Below, piece by piece: positions 7,530-17,300 of a DNA stretch of 21,264 nucleotides; within the stretch, counting starts at the first letter, position 1; every line of letters begins with the position of its first letter. Source of the stretch: a virus. Below the pieces are notes generated by a model. The model had not been told where the DNA came from and did no database searches. It saw only the letters and a list, made by a program, of their open reading frames with translations. The position numbers and the translations under genes are program-made. Where the stretch lies: positions 1 to 21,264 of the IMG/VR virus record IMGVR_UViG_3300006810_000490; one strand, given 5' to 3'.

Positions 7530-7852
7530 CATGCCCGGTACGTCGGTTTAAGTTCCGACTTGCGCTTGCTTTAGGTATGACGGTTCGACAACTCGAAACT
7601 CAACTTGAAGCAAGCGAGCTCAACGAGTGGATGGCGTTTTTCAATCTAGAACCCTGGGGCGCTGTCCGCGAGGACTATCGGGCAGGAGTGATCGCCGCAA
7701 CGTTGGTCAACGTCAACGGCGGCAAGAAAGGCGGTAAGCCGGCAGAGGTGACAGACTTTTTCGATCTGTACACCAGGCACACAAACCGTAAGCAAAGCAA
7801 CGAACAACAAATCAACATCTTTAAACGATATGCGGAGGCACGACGTGGCTAA
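7191..7852 (+). CDS. Tail assembly chaperone, -1 frameshift fusion (lambda gpGT analogue)
   Basis: A -1 slip at 7520-7526 joins the 112-residue short form to the frame starting at base 7526, giving a predicted 220-residue protein ending at TAA 7850-7852. The added 108 residues begin LACPVRRFKFRLALALGMTV and continue with the WMAFFNLEPWG and YRAGVIAATLVNV segments. These are hallmark features of the 'T' half of siphovirus chaperones, which often starts with a conserved Cys-Pro and an Arg/Phe-rich stretch exactly like this. The conserved part lies upstream of the first ATG in that frame (7577), and that ATG lacks a good ribosome site, so expression by frameshift is far more likely than independent initiation. 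Confidence 0.9.
7520..7526 (+). promoter_or_regulatory. Programmed -1 ribosomal frameshift site (A AAA AAC)
   Basis: In the zero frame the codons are GAA AAA AAC TAG, so the heptamer A AAA AAC fits the X XXY YYZ rule exactly and is followed at once by the stop. The frame entered by a -1 slip is open to 7852 and encodes the conserved second half of the chaperone. A small hairpin GTCGG/CCGAC (7542-7546 with 7555-7559, eight-base loop) lies 15 bases downstream. It is weak and somewhat farther away than usual for a stimulatory structure. The TAG itself may help by slowing the ribosome. Confidence 0.9.
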
Positions 7853-8417
7853 CTACGACTTTGACATCGTGAAAACCCGTAACGGTGTCTACAACCGCTT
7901 CAAGCTTGAGGGACTTGATGCGATGTGGGTTGATTTGGAACGCATGGCCGGCGAGTTTGCTGGCGACGAGTGTGAGACAGCAGCGGTCAACGCAATGAAA
8001 CCTGTTGAGGCGCGCGTAAAGGGCAACATTGTGCGGCAGGACATCCCTGACACCGGCTCATTGCTTAAGAGCGTGCGATTAGTCGGCTACAACCCCAACA
8101 GATTAGGGCGAGCGCCAAAACGCCGTAAAGGCCTGAGAGGCGCCTCTGTGATGGCCGGTGTTTCGGGCAGACACAGGTCTACATACAAGCGCGCCACTAA
8201 AACGGGATTCAACAAAGGTGACCGAAAGCCGGTGTACGCCTTGCAAAACGAATATGGCACAACCAACCCAACAATTTTCGGCATCGTTCACCCCGAACGC
8301 CCCTTTATGCGGCCTGCGTTTGACGGGTTTGAAGTGTCAATTGGTAACGCATTTAGAGATGAGCTCAAGCGGCGTGTCGCCGTTTGGAAGTACAAAATCA
8401 ACACAGGACGACGATGA
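7845..8417 (+). CDS. HK97 gp10-like minor head-tail/tail protein
   Basis: A protein of 190 residues. I chose GTG 7845 because GGAGG (7834-7838) lies six bases before it; ATG 7830 in the same frame precedes that site and has none of its own. The GTG start overlaps the chaperone stop by eight bases. The C-terminal signature VYALQNEYGT with HPERPFMRPAFDG is that of the HK97 gp10-like family (PF04883), a tail completion type protein, and the N-terminal part has the usual helix with ETAAVNAMKPVEARVKGNI. A basic stretch (about residues 88-125, rich in Lys and Arg) looks like a flexible insertion. It sits between chaperones and tape measure, not in the usual place between stopper and terminator. Confidence 0.82.
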   Translation: MANYDFDIVKTRNGVYNRFKLEGLDAMWVDLERMAGEFAGDECETAAVNAMKPVEARVKGNIVRQDIPDTGSLLKSVRLVGYNPNRLGRAPKRRKGLRGASVMAGVSGRHRSTYKRATKTGFNKGDRKPVYALQNEYGTTNPTIFGIVHPERPFMRPAFDGFEVSIGNAFRDELKRRVAVWKYKINTGRR

Positions 8418-10738
8418 TGAGTGGAGCAGTATTACGTACGTTAGCGGTACGCATTAGCGCCAACACAGCGCAGTTCCGCAAAGACATCGACAAAGTCGAT
8501 AAACGTTTTAAGCGCTTTAGTGGTGGTATGCGACGCGAAGCCATGATGTTCCAAGGACAGATGGCAGCGCTTGGCGCAACCGTAGCAACCGGCTTTGGCG
8601 TAGCGGAAGTAGCGCGCGCAGCAGACGAAATGGTCAACCTTCGTAACAAAATGGGCGCAACGTTTGATACGACACGCGAAGTTGCGAACGGCATGTTAGA
8701 CATCAAGCGTATCGCTAAGGAAAGTCGCTCTGAGCTCGATTCGGTTGGCACCCTATACCAGCGTATTGCTGTATCTACAAAGTCACTAGGCACCTCTCAG
8801 GAGGACGTAGCGAAGGTCACACAAGTCGTCGCCAACTCCTTCTTAATGTCAGGTACGACAGCCTCAGAAGCAGCTAACTCAGCACGCCAGTTCGCCCAGG
8901 GTCTGGCCTCGGGAACACTGCGCGGTGACGAATTTAGATCTGTCTCGGAAAACAACGTTGTACTGACGCAGATGCTTGCAGAAGGCTTAGGCATGACTGT
9001 TGGACAGCTACGCCTGTTCGCGCAAGAAGGTGGCCTGACTGCTGAAACAATTATTCCGATCCTTACCGAAAAACTTCAAGACACAAATACCGCTGTTGAC
9101 AAGATGGCGCTTACGTTAGGGCAGGCAAAAACGCTATTTCGAAACGCGTTTGTTGAAATGATCGATCGGCTCAACCAAACATTTAACCTCGTACCTAAAG
9201 TGTCGAAAGCCATTGGCATTTTAGGCCAGAACATACACCTAGTCGTTCTAGGTCTGGGCGCGATGACCGCAGTTTTAATCAGCCGTCTAGTCGTGGGGAT
9301 GGTGGCGTTTACCGCTGTAACTATAGGCGGCGCTGTAAAGGGAATGGTAATGCTGACATGGTCCATTACCTTGTTTTTAAGTAAAGCTGTGTTTGGGTTT
9401 TTAGGAGCATTAGCCTCTATAACGATGGCGGTGCAGGCATTAGCAACAGCGTTGATTAAAGGGCTGTACATGGCACTGCGTAGAGTGTTCATGCTAATGC
9501 TAGCCAACCCTTTGACGGCAATTATTATAGCTATTGCAGTCTTAGCGGCTGGCGTCGTTTACCTCGTAAGCAAGTTCATGACGATGGAAAGACTCGGCAT
9601 GATTATTACAGGGCTGTCTATGCAGATAGACGGCCTCGTAGACGTATTCAGAGATGTCGGCGATAACATTGGGCACCTTTGGTCGACGCTGATGAACAGC
9701 ATGAAGTTAAAGTTTGCTGACTTCGTAGCATCGCTTGGCAAAGATGAATGGGCAGCCAGCATAAAAGCCGGTATAGAGGACGTCGGCGCGGCTCCAAAGG
9801 GTCGCGGCGGTAAAACTAAAATGAAGATGGGCAGAGAACTCGTTGGTGGCGCGTTTTCGAGCGAGACCGGCCCAACCCTTTCCGAAGCAATGAGTGAAGC
9901 TAAAAACGGCGTCATGGGCGTACTAGGCGCCGGCACTGACGCTGTCATGGGCGGCGCTGGCGCAGCTATGGATGCCCTACCCGACTTTGCAAACTTACAA
10001 CAGGGCTTTGGAGAGTTCGTCAGCGGCGTCGGTACACAAGCCTTGGACGCTATACCAGGCTTCCGCGCATTCTGGGCGGCTCTAAAAGGCGACACAGACC
10101 CAGACGCAGCGGCCGCAGGCCCAGAAGCAGAGAAAGAAGACGTACAGATGTCGTGGGCGGAGCGCTGGCAGCTTGCCATCGCAAAAGTGAAAGAGGCATT
10201 CGGTACGTTGTCGATGGCTGTCAAAGGCCGCGTTAACGCCATGAAGCAGTCGTACGAGACGTGGGACGGTGTTCTTCAAGCTGGAGCACGGCGTAGTAAA
10301 AAGATTGCGGCCCTACAACGCGGACTGATGCTTAAAGAAGCAATCGTTATGCAAGGCAAAGCGATTATGGCAGCTTGGGGCGCGGCCCCGTTCCCGGCCA
10401 ACCTACCAGGCGTTGCGTTGACAACGGCGCAAACGGCTCTCGTGTTGTCAGACATCATGAAGGGTCAGGCACACGACGGCATGGACTCTCTGCCTTCGAC
10501 AGGCACGTACATGCTAGAAAAAGGCGAGCGAGTCGTAAGCTCACGGGCTAACCGCGACCTGACTACGTTCCTTGCTGACCGCAACAACCGTCCGTCTACA
10601 GGCGCTCCGTTGACGCTACAAATCAACGGCGTCGCTGACCCTGACCTCGTCTTTGGCGCGCTCGAACAGCGCCGTAACGAGCTCACCGACATGATCCGCT
10701 CTATCTCTGACGAGAATTTAGTCGCCCCATCATTCTAG
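8414..10738 (+). CDS. Tape measure protein
   Basis: A protein of 774 residues from ATG 8414, which overlaps the previous stop (ATGA) behind AGGA (8405-8408); ATG 8417 is an equal alternative. The conserved tape-measure N-terminal domain covers about residues 65-255 (VNLRNKMGATFDTTREVANG, SGTLRGDEFRSVSENN, GLGMTVGQLRLFAQEGGLT). A hydrophobic region with several membrane-type segments lies at about 275-390. It may insert in the host membrane during DNA ejection. The end carries AHDGMDSLPSTGTYMLEKGE, a motif common at the C-terminus of this family. At the usual rule of about 1.5 angstrom per residue the tail would be roughly 115 nm. I see no lysozyme or peptidase domain in it. Confidence 0.95.
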   Translation: MMSGAVLRTLAVRISANTAQFRKDIDKVDKRFKRFSGGMRREAMMFQGQMAALGATVATGFGVAEVARAADEMVNLRNKMGATFDTTREVANGMLDIKRIAKESRSELDSVGTLYQRIAVSTKSLGTSQEDVAKVTQVVANSFLMSGTTASEAANSARQFAQGLASGTLRGDEFRSVSENNVVLTQMLAEGLGMTVGQLRLFAQEGGLTAETIIPILTEKLQDTNTAVDKMALTLGQAKTLFRNAFVEMIDRLNQTFNLVPKVSKAIGILGQNIHLVVLGLGAMTAVLISRLVVGMVAFTAVTIGGAVKGMVMLTWSITLFLSKAVFGFLGALASITMAVQALATALIKGLYMALRRVFMLMLANPLTAIIIAIAVLAAGVVYLVSKFMTMERLGMIITGLSMQIDGLVDVFRDVGDNIGHLWSTLMNSMKLKFADFVASLGKDEWAASIKAGIEDVGAAPKGRGGKTKMKMGRELVGGAFSSETGPTLSEAMSEAKNGVMGVLGAGTDAVMGGAGAAMDALPDFANLQQGFGEFVSGVGTQALDAIPGFRAFWAALKGDTDPDAAAAGPEAEKEDVQMSWAERWQLAIAKVKEAFGTLSMAVKGRVNAMKQSYETWDGVLQAGARRSKKIAALQRGLMLKEAIVMQGKAIMAAWGAAPFPANLPGVALTTAQTALVLSDIMKGQAHDGMDSLPSTGTYMLEKGERVVSSRANRDLTTFLADRNNRPSTGAPLTLQINGVADPDLVFGALEQRRNELTDMIRSISDENLVAPSF

Positions 10739-10748
10739 GAGGTAACCC

Positions 10749-11303
10749 GTGATTTCGATGCCATCTAATGTGGCAGCAGCGCTTGCGTCTGCTAGTTACA
10801 GAACAGCCATCTTGATCAACTTGCCTGGCACAGGTTTCAAGGTCACTGACAACCACAAGCCTATAACTTACGCAGGTGTTACGTACTCGCCCGGCGACCA
10901 GGCACTGCTTGGCGCTAGTAGCGTACAGCGCACAACATCGCTGTCATCAAGCAGCTACCAAATTAAGTTTGCTGGCGCAGATCGTACGGCCTATCAGGAG
11001 TACGTAGACGACGCTCACTTCGGTGAAGAAGCGTCTGTTTATTTAGCGTTCCTCGATGATGAGTATGAGCTCTTAAGCAGTACGAGCGTCATCAAGCTCT
11101 ACGCAGGACTTGTCGATACATGGCAGTTCGATGAGACCAAAACCAAAAGCGATTTCACGATAAAGCTTACAAGTCACTGGGCGGCTTTTGAGGTCGTAAC
11201 TGGGCGGTTCACAAACACGTCGAGTCAAGAAGAGTACTACCCGAACGACACAATTTTTCAGTATTCGCAGCAGGAAAAGCTGCCCATTAAGTGGGGACAG
11301 TAA
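10749..11303 (+). CDS. Distal tail / tail-tip protein, possibly DUF2163-like
   Basis: A 184-residue protein. I chose GTG 10749 because AGGAGGT (10737-10743) lies five bases before it; ATG 10758 in frame would leave a spacer of 15 bases. The protein is beta-rich: YRTAILINLPGTGFKVTDN, then ITYAGVTYSPGDQALLGA, a strand pair ending in YQIKFAGAD, VYLAFLDDEYELL and LYAGLVDTWQFDE. This order resembles small tail proteins found between tape measure and hub genes in many phages, including the N-terminal part of DUF2163-type proteins. It probably forms the ring linking tube end and hub. The position is a strong argument; the exact family is not certain. It ends three bases before the giant hub-fibre gene. 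Confidence 0.7.
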   Translation: MISMPSNVAAALASASYRTAILINLPGTGFKVTDNHKPITYAGVTYSPGDQALLGASSVQRTTSLSSSSYQIKFAGADRTAYQEYVDDAHFGEEASVYLAFLDDEYELLSSTSVIKLYAGLVDTWQFDETKTKSDFTIKLTSHWAAFEVVTGRFTNTSSQEEYYPNDTIFQYSQQEKLPIKWGQ

Positions 11304-11306
11304 AAG

Positions 11307-14300
11307 ATGGTTGATCCGTTAACTATAGGTGTAATCGTAGTCGGCGCACTGACGGCTGCTAGTTATTACCAACAGCGCAAAATGCAACGCGAGGCTGAGA
11401 AACAAGCCAACGAAATGGCCTCCCATCAGATTTCAGGCCACGACAGTAACCGTGCTTTGTACACGGTCTACGGACGAGCCTTGGTCGGCACGACTACGCT
11501 TTATAAGCGTGTCTCGAGAAAGCAAGTGCCGATGGCTAACGCATCCTTTACTAACTACCGTGGCGGCGGCGGCTCACCAGATACATCCGATAAGCGTTGG
11601 GGCCTAAATCGCTTTTTGTACCGTATCTCGTCATTGAGCAACGGGCCGATTGACGGTATCGAAAAAGTGCTGATCGACGGCGAATCGCACCTTGCGTCAC
11701 GATTTACAGCAGGTCACTCGCGTCACTTTGAAGCAGCAGTATCGTTAGGCCCGACAGCGGGTAACTACTTTTCCAACCTAAAAACTACGTACTCAACCGA
11801 TTTCAGTCAGTGGGATTCAAGCAAAAAAGGTCAAGGTGTCGCGTACGTCGTAGAGCGCTTTTGGTTTGATAAGTCTAACCCGGCATACCAGGGCGAACCG
11901 CAAACACAATACTTGGTTCGCGGCCGTAAGCTTTACGACCCGCGACTAGACAGCACCGTTGCCGGTGGCAGCGGGTCGCATCGTAGCGCAACACCATCAA
12001 CGTGGGCGTTTAGCGACAACCCCGCGCTTGCTTTGCTCGATATGCTGACAAACACGGAGTACGGACGAGGCGTTGATTATTCAGAGTGTGATCTGCCTAG
12101 TTTTATAACAGCAGCAAACAAGTGCGACACGTATGTCGACATCCCGGCTAGAGCTACCAACCAAACGGGCAGCCAATTAGTTGTCTACGATCCCCATCTA
12201 GGGGTTACGTACGAGATAGCCGATAACGGCATCATACCTAACTACCGGATGGACCAAATTACGACAGGCTCTTTTGCCAACAAGCAAAAGCGTTTTCGTC
12301 TAAACATGGCTGTCGACAACAGCAAAGAAGTACTCGACAACATACAACAAATACTCCAATCCTTTAGAGCCAACTTGCATCACATCAACGGCGAGTACGC
12401 TGTACACATGGACGATGTGGCTTCGCCTGTTATTACTCTCAATGACGACGACATTATAGGTGGCTTGAAAATATCTCAGGGAGACAGAAAGCAGCGCATC
12501 AATCGCATGACTGCTAAGTTTCTCAACGCAAACAAGCACTACAAAACCGACCAAGTGTCTTGGCCTCCGCTCGATGAAACATCGGGCTCTCAATATCAAA
12601 CCTATCTAACGGCAGACTCCGGTGAGAAGTTACACAAAACTGTGACGCTTACCGGGTGCACTGATTACTACCAGGCTGAAGATATTGCTGAGTACCTAGT
12701 GCGCGAAAGCCGCGTGACGCTCACGGCAACTGGTACTTTTGGCAGTCGCTGTTTTAACTTAGTACCGGGCGACGTCGTAGCACTCGATTACGACAGTGCG
12801 GGTTACAGCGGTAAGTACTTCATTGTCGACCAGGTAGGCGTCGACATTTCGTCGATGAACGTCAAACTCAGCCTGCGTGAATACGACTCGTCGATATACA
12901 CCTGGAACGCCAACAGAGGTAACGAGCCTATTGGTCTGTTCTTCGACGAGGAACAGCAATACAACGTAACGCCTACATCGCCAACTATTGGCACCGTTAG
13001 CGCTGACTCAATTGCGTTAAGCGACGGCACTGCTGCCCTGCGTCTCAACATACCGTTCAGCGACATCCCAGAAGAGGCGTTGTCTGTAGAGATTGGCTGG
13101 TCAGTGCAGAACGCGGACGTTTATACGTCGCAAGTCATACTAGACGAGACCGCCACAAAAGCAGAGTTTTTAATCGGTATTGACGACCAAGTCATAGATT
13201 TACGCATACGCTACTTCGTAGCCAACGCTGACGGTATACAACTACCTAGCGGCTACAGCACGACAACCTTTACTTTACCGGCAGTCAGCGGCACCAAACT
13301 CGACAACATTGAAGACAACGCAACGCGTAACCAGGTGTTTCAACAAGACGCGCAGCCCAGTGGCGGTGCGTACCAAACTGGTGACATTTGGATCGACACC
13401 AACGACAACTTCAAAATGTACATGTACGACAGTGGCGCTTGGGTATTACGCGCTGACAGTCGTATTGCTACAGCGCTGCAAGACGCCGCAGGCGCGCAGT
13501 CTACTGCTGACGGCAAGATTGACACGTTTTATCAAGATAACGCCCCTACTAGTGCGTCAGAAGGCGACCTATGGATCGACACGAACGACGACAACAAACT
13601 TTACCGTTACGACGGCACTAACTGGCAAGCCGCCCGTGACTCAGGTATCGCAGAAGCCATTGCAGACGCAGAAACAGCACAAAGCACGGCTGACGGTAAG
13701 ATTACAACGTTTTTTGCTGCGTCAACGGCCACGCCAACTGCTGAAGGCGTTGGCGACATGTGGTATCAGACTGACAACGCGATCATGCAGCGTTGGAACG
13801 GTAGCACTTGGAACGACGTAGCTAGTTACAACACAGGCGATTTGGCTGATTTAGACACTGTTGGCAACTCGCAGATAGACAACGACTCTATCAACATCGA
13901 TAAGCTCGACGACTTGCAGTCTACTAACTACTCACAAGGCGTCTCGGGCTGGAAGTTAACTAAAGACGGTACATTTGAAACCGGCGATGGTACGTTCCGT
14001 GGCGAGGTGACAGCAACTTCAGGAACCATTGGCGGCTTCAGTATTGGATCAACGGCGCTGACCGCTGGCTCAGGGTCGTCGGCGGTCGGTATCCACACCG
14101 TCAAAGGTATTTACCTTGGCGCTACTTCGTTTTCAAGCTCACCTTTTAGAGTCAACACCGCAGGACAATTAACGGCAACAAACGCGAGCATTACGGGCGC
14201 CGTAACAGCTACCGATGGAGCTATTGCCGGGATCAACATTGACGCAACAAAACTGTACGCAGGGACAGGCGATTGGGCTAATAGCAATACCGGGTTTTAT

Positions 14301-17300
14301 CTCGACAACGCAGGCAAGTTTAGCCTCAAAGATAAGCTTTTCTTTGACCCGTCAAACAACACTCTTACAGTCGACGGTAACATTACTGCTGACGTCATTA
14401 CTGCAAAACAAAACCTTGTGGTTCTAGGCGATTTACAAGCAAGCAGCGTAGCTGCTGGTTCAATTACGCGAGCCATGCTGTCTCAAGACGCGTTAGACGA
14501 AATTTTTGGATCGCTTGCGTCTTCAGTTGGAGGGTCAAACGGCGATTTCAAAGACGGTACGGGAACGTTTACTACGTCTGGCGGTTCTGTGACGCTAGGC
14601 ACGTCCTCTGATAAATTTAATCATGGGTCGTCTGATGTCGAAGTCGAATTCAACATCAATACATTCTTTTATTCCACGACTAACTACACACAAGCGCAAG
14701 CGCAAGCCACGCTTACGTTTGAAGCAACTGCTGACGGCACGTTCAACGATCTGAACTCAGCAGACAAAACACACACACTGCAATTCTTAGAATACGACCT
14801 AAGTTCATACTATGGGTACACGTACCTGGTGTATCACATCAACACTGCAATCACTAAAACGTTTACTAGTGGGTCAGGTAGTGATCTTGCAGACAACACT
14901 GATGTGCAATTTAAAGTTGCAGTTTCCAGCGTGGGGTCAGCATTTACTAATCAAACATTACCGTTTTCTGTTGCCGCAAACGAAGGCGTTACAGGCGTTA
15001 CATCAACAGGCGGCAACGCTGACACGCTCGACAACTTAGACTCAACCGCTTTCCTCCGTTCGAACGTGGACGACACGTTTGACGCTGACCTTACGATTAC
15101 GGGTGATCTTTCACTGCAAGGCGCTCTGAATATCACAGGAGACATAAACAGCTACAACGTCACTGACTTAGACGTTACCGACAAGACGATAACCGTCAAC
15201 AGCGGCAACGCTCAGGAACTAAGCGACGGCTCTGGCCTTATCGTTGATCGCGGCACTGCGGATAGCGCTTCTATTACATGGAGTGAGACAAATGATCGGT
15301 TTGTTATTACGGATGGACTTTCTCTTGAAAACGGCAAAAACCTAAGAATTGCCAACGCTGGGAGCAGTAACGGCCGTTTAGATTTAGCGAACACAACGTC
15401 TACTTATGATTGGCTTTTATATCATCAGGACAATGGGAGCGTGATACTAACGATCAGCGGCACGGGAGGCGGTGAGTTTATTTTCGATGCCGACGCATCA
15501 GATTACACCAGTGCAACGCTTACGGTAGGCGGATCGCAAATAAGCGCTACTAAGATTAGCCAGTGGAATACAGCCTATGGCTGGGGCAATCACTCGACGC
15601 AAAACTACGCTGTCACAACAGGCGACACGTTTACAGGCAATCTGACTCTTGGAACAGGCACTGACAGCACTGCGCTCGTTTTCCCTGATAAAAATGTTGA
15701 CGATGATCCAGATGCCGCAAGTGACAAGCGTCAGCTAATCAAAATGGGCAATGGCGGCAACGGTGGTATGTACCAAACCACTGGTCGCGGCGGTCTTATG
15801 ATTGCGTCTGCTGACGACAGCGTGATCATCGCGTCAGGCGATATTGGGCGCAACTTTGATCCTAACGCAGGCGGACAGAATCCAAACCCTGATTCTGAAG
15901 AGTTATATCTAGTTACAGACGGCGGTATACGTTTTACTACCGGCCTCCAAGGCGGCTTTAGTGGCAGTGCAGACTACACACCTCGAACAGCCATATTAAG
16001 TCAGCATGGGCAGCTTCAAATGGGAACGTCGGGTACTGCTGACAGACCTACGTATTCGTTTAACGGTGACGTTAATACAGGCATGTATAAGCCATCAAAT
16101 GACGTGCTTGGCTTTTCGGCTGGCGGCCATCAGCGTATGCGCGTTACCACAAGCGCAGTACAAAACTATGTAAAGCTACATACGCAAACGTACACGGCGA
16201 GCAGTACGCTGGATTTCACCAATGTTTTTCGAGTCAATGGTCTTGACGTAGCTTCGCACACATACAGTGGACAACAACAAATACGTTTTTATCATGGTTC
16301 TTGGGCAGGCTACTATTACCTAAACAGCGGCAGTCCAAACGGTGAAAAAGAAAACATCCGCTTTACCTCGCACGGTCAAACTCAAACTAACAACAAGATC
16401 GAAATTAATGACGGCACTGCATGGCGCAAGGTACTGACAGAAACCAGTAACATCACGGTTGGCAAGGTAACGGCGTCAGGTAGCAACAACGTATATGCAG
16501 GCGTGTTCACTGGCGAGACTGCTCCAAACACTACGTCACTCGGCGTAAAGATCGTAACCACAAACGGAGCAAACGATGTCGCCCTACTCGTAGAGCAAAC
16601 AGACGGTACTGACCTGTTTAAAATTACAGGTCAGGGCGTAGGTTCATTCAGTCAGCGTATTAGCGTCCAAAACCAAGATATAACGGGTACACGAATAGAG
16701 AATTGGCAGGACGCTTATAGCTGGGGCGATCACGCTGATGCTAATTATTTATTATCAGAGACTAGCCACACGGATGTCGTGGTCGATGGTGACTTTAACT
16801 CCACTGGACTGATGAAGCGTGGATCATCAGCGGGCTCGTATAGCGTTATTGCTGATAACTCTAGCAATTGGAACACAGCTTACGGCGACAAAATTAACAG
16901 TGCGAACTTTAATACTAGTACAGGCATTCTGACTCTTACGCGCCAAGACGCAGGCACAGTAACAGTTGATCTTGACGGCAGATTCCAAGGTATTGATAGC
17001 GCACACTCTCGGTTTACGCCGCCAGATCAAGGCAACCTTTCGACTTATCCCGTGTACTACAAGGTCGCAGAGGTCAACACAGGCAATGGGGGTTTACACC
17101 TTAAAGGTCAACTTAATAACCACGTAGAGAGTTTCGGCACACAAGACTTTGACATCACTATTTACGGACGGGAGCAAAACTCAGGACAGAACGTAGAGAT
17201 TGCAGGTAGTTTTAACGTCGGCAAGTCCGGCGTTGGCGTCCGTGTGGTGCAGGCCACCAATACAGGCACCTACTACCGATATGACGTTTACATTGTGCTT

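Noticed and set aside
7577-7852. Independent 91-residue gene starting at ATG 7577
   Set aside because: There is no good ribosome site and the family's conserved Cys-Pro/Arg/Phe stretch lies upstream of the ATG in the same frame; the -1 frameshift explains it better.
8384-8413. TTG 8384 as start of the tape measure gene
   Set aside because: ATG 8414 overlaps the upstream stop as ATGA and has an AGGA site just before it; the ten extra residues are weakly plausible coding overlap.
9559-10242. A 227-codon open frame on the minus strand inside the tape measure gene
   Set aside because: It lies wholly antisense to a clear tape measure gene, is compositionally a shadow (Ala, Pro, Ser rich) and has no recognisable motif or supporting neighbours.
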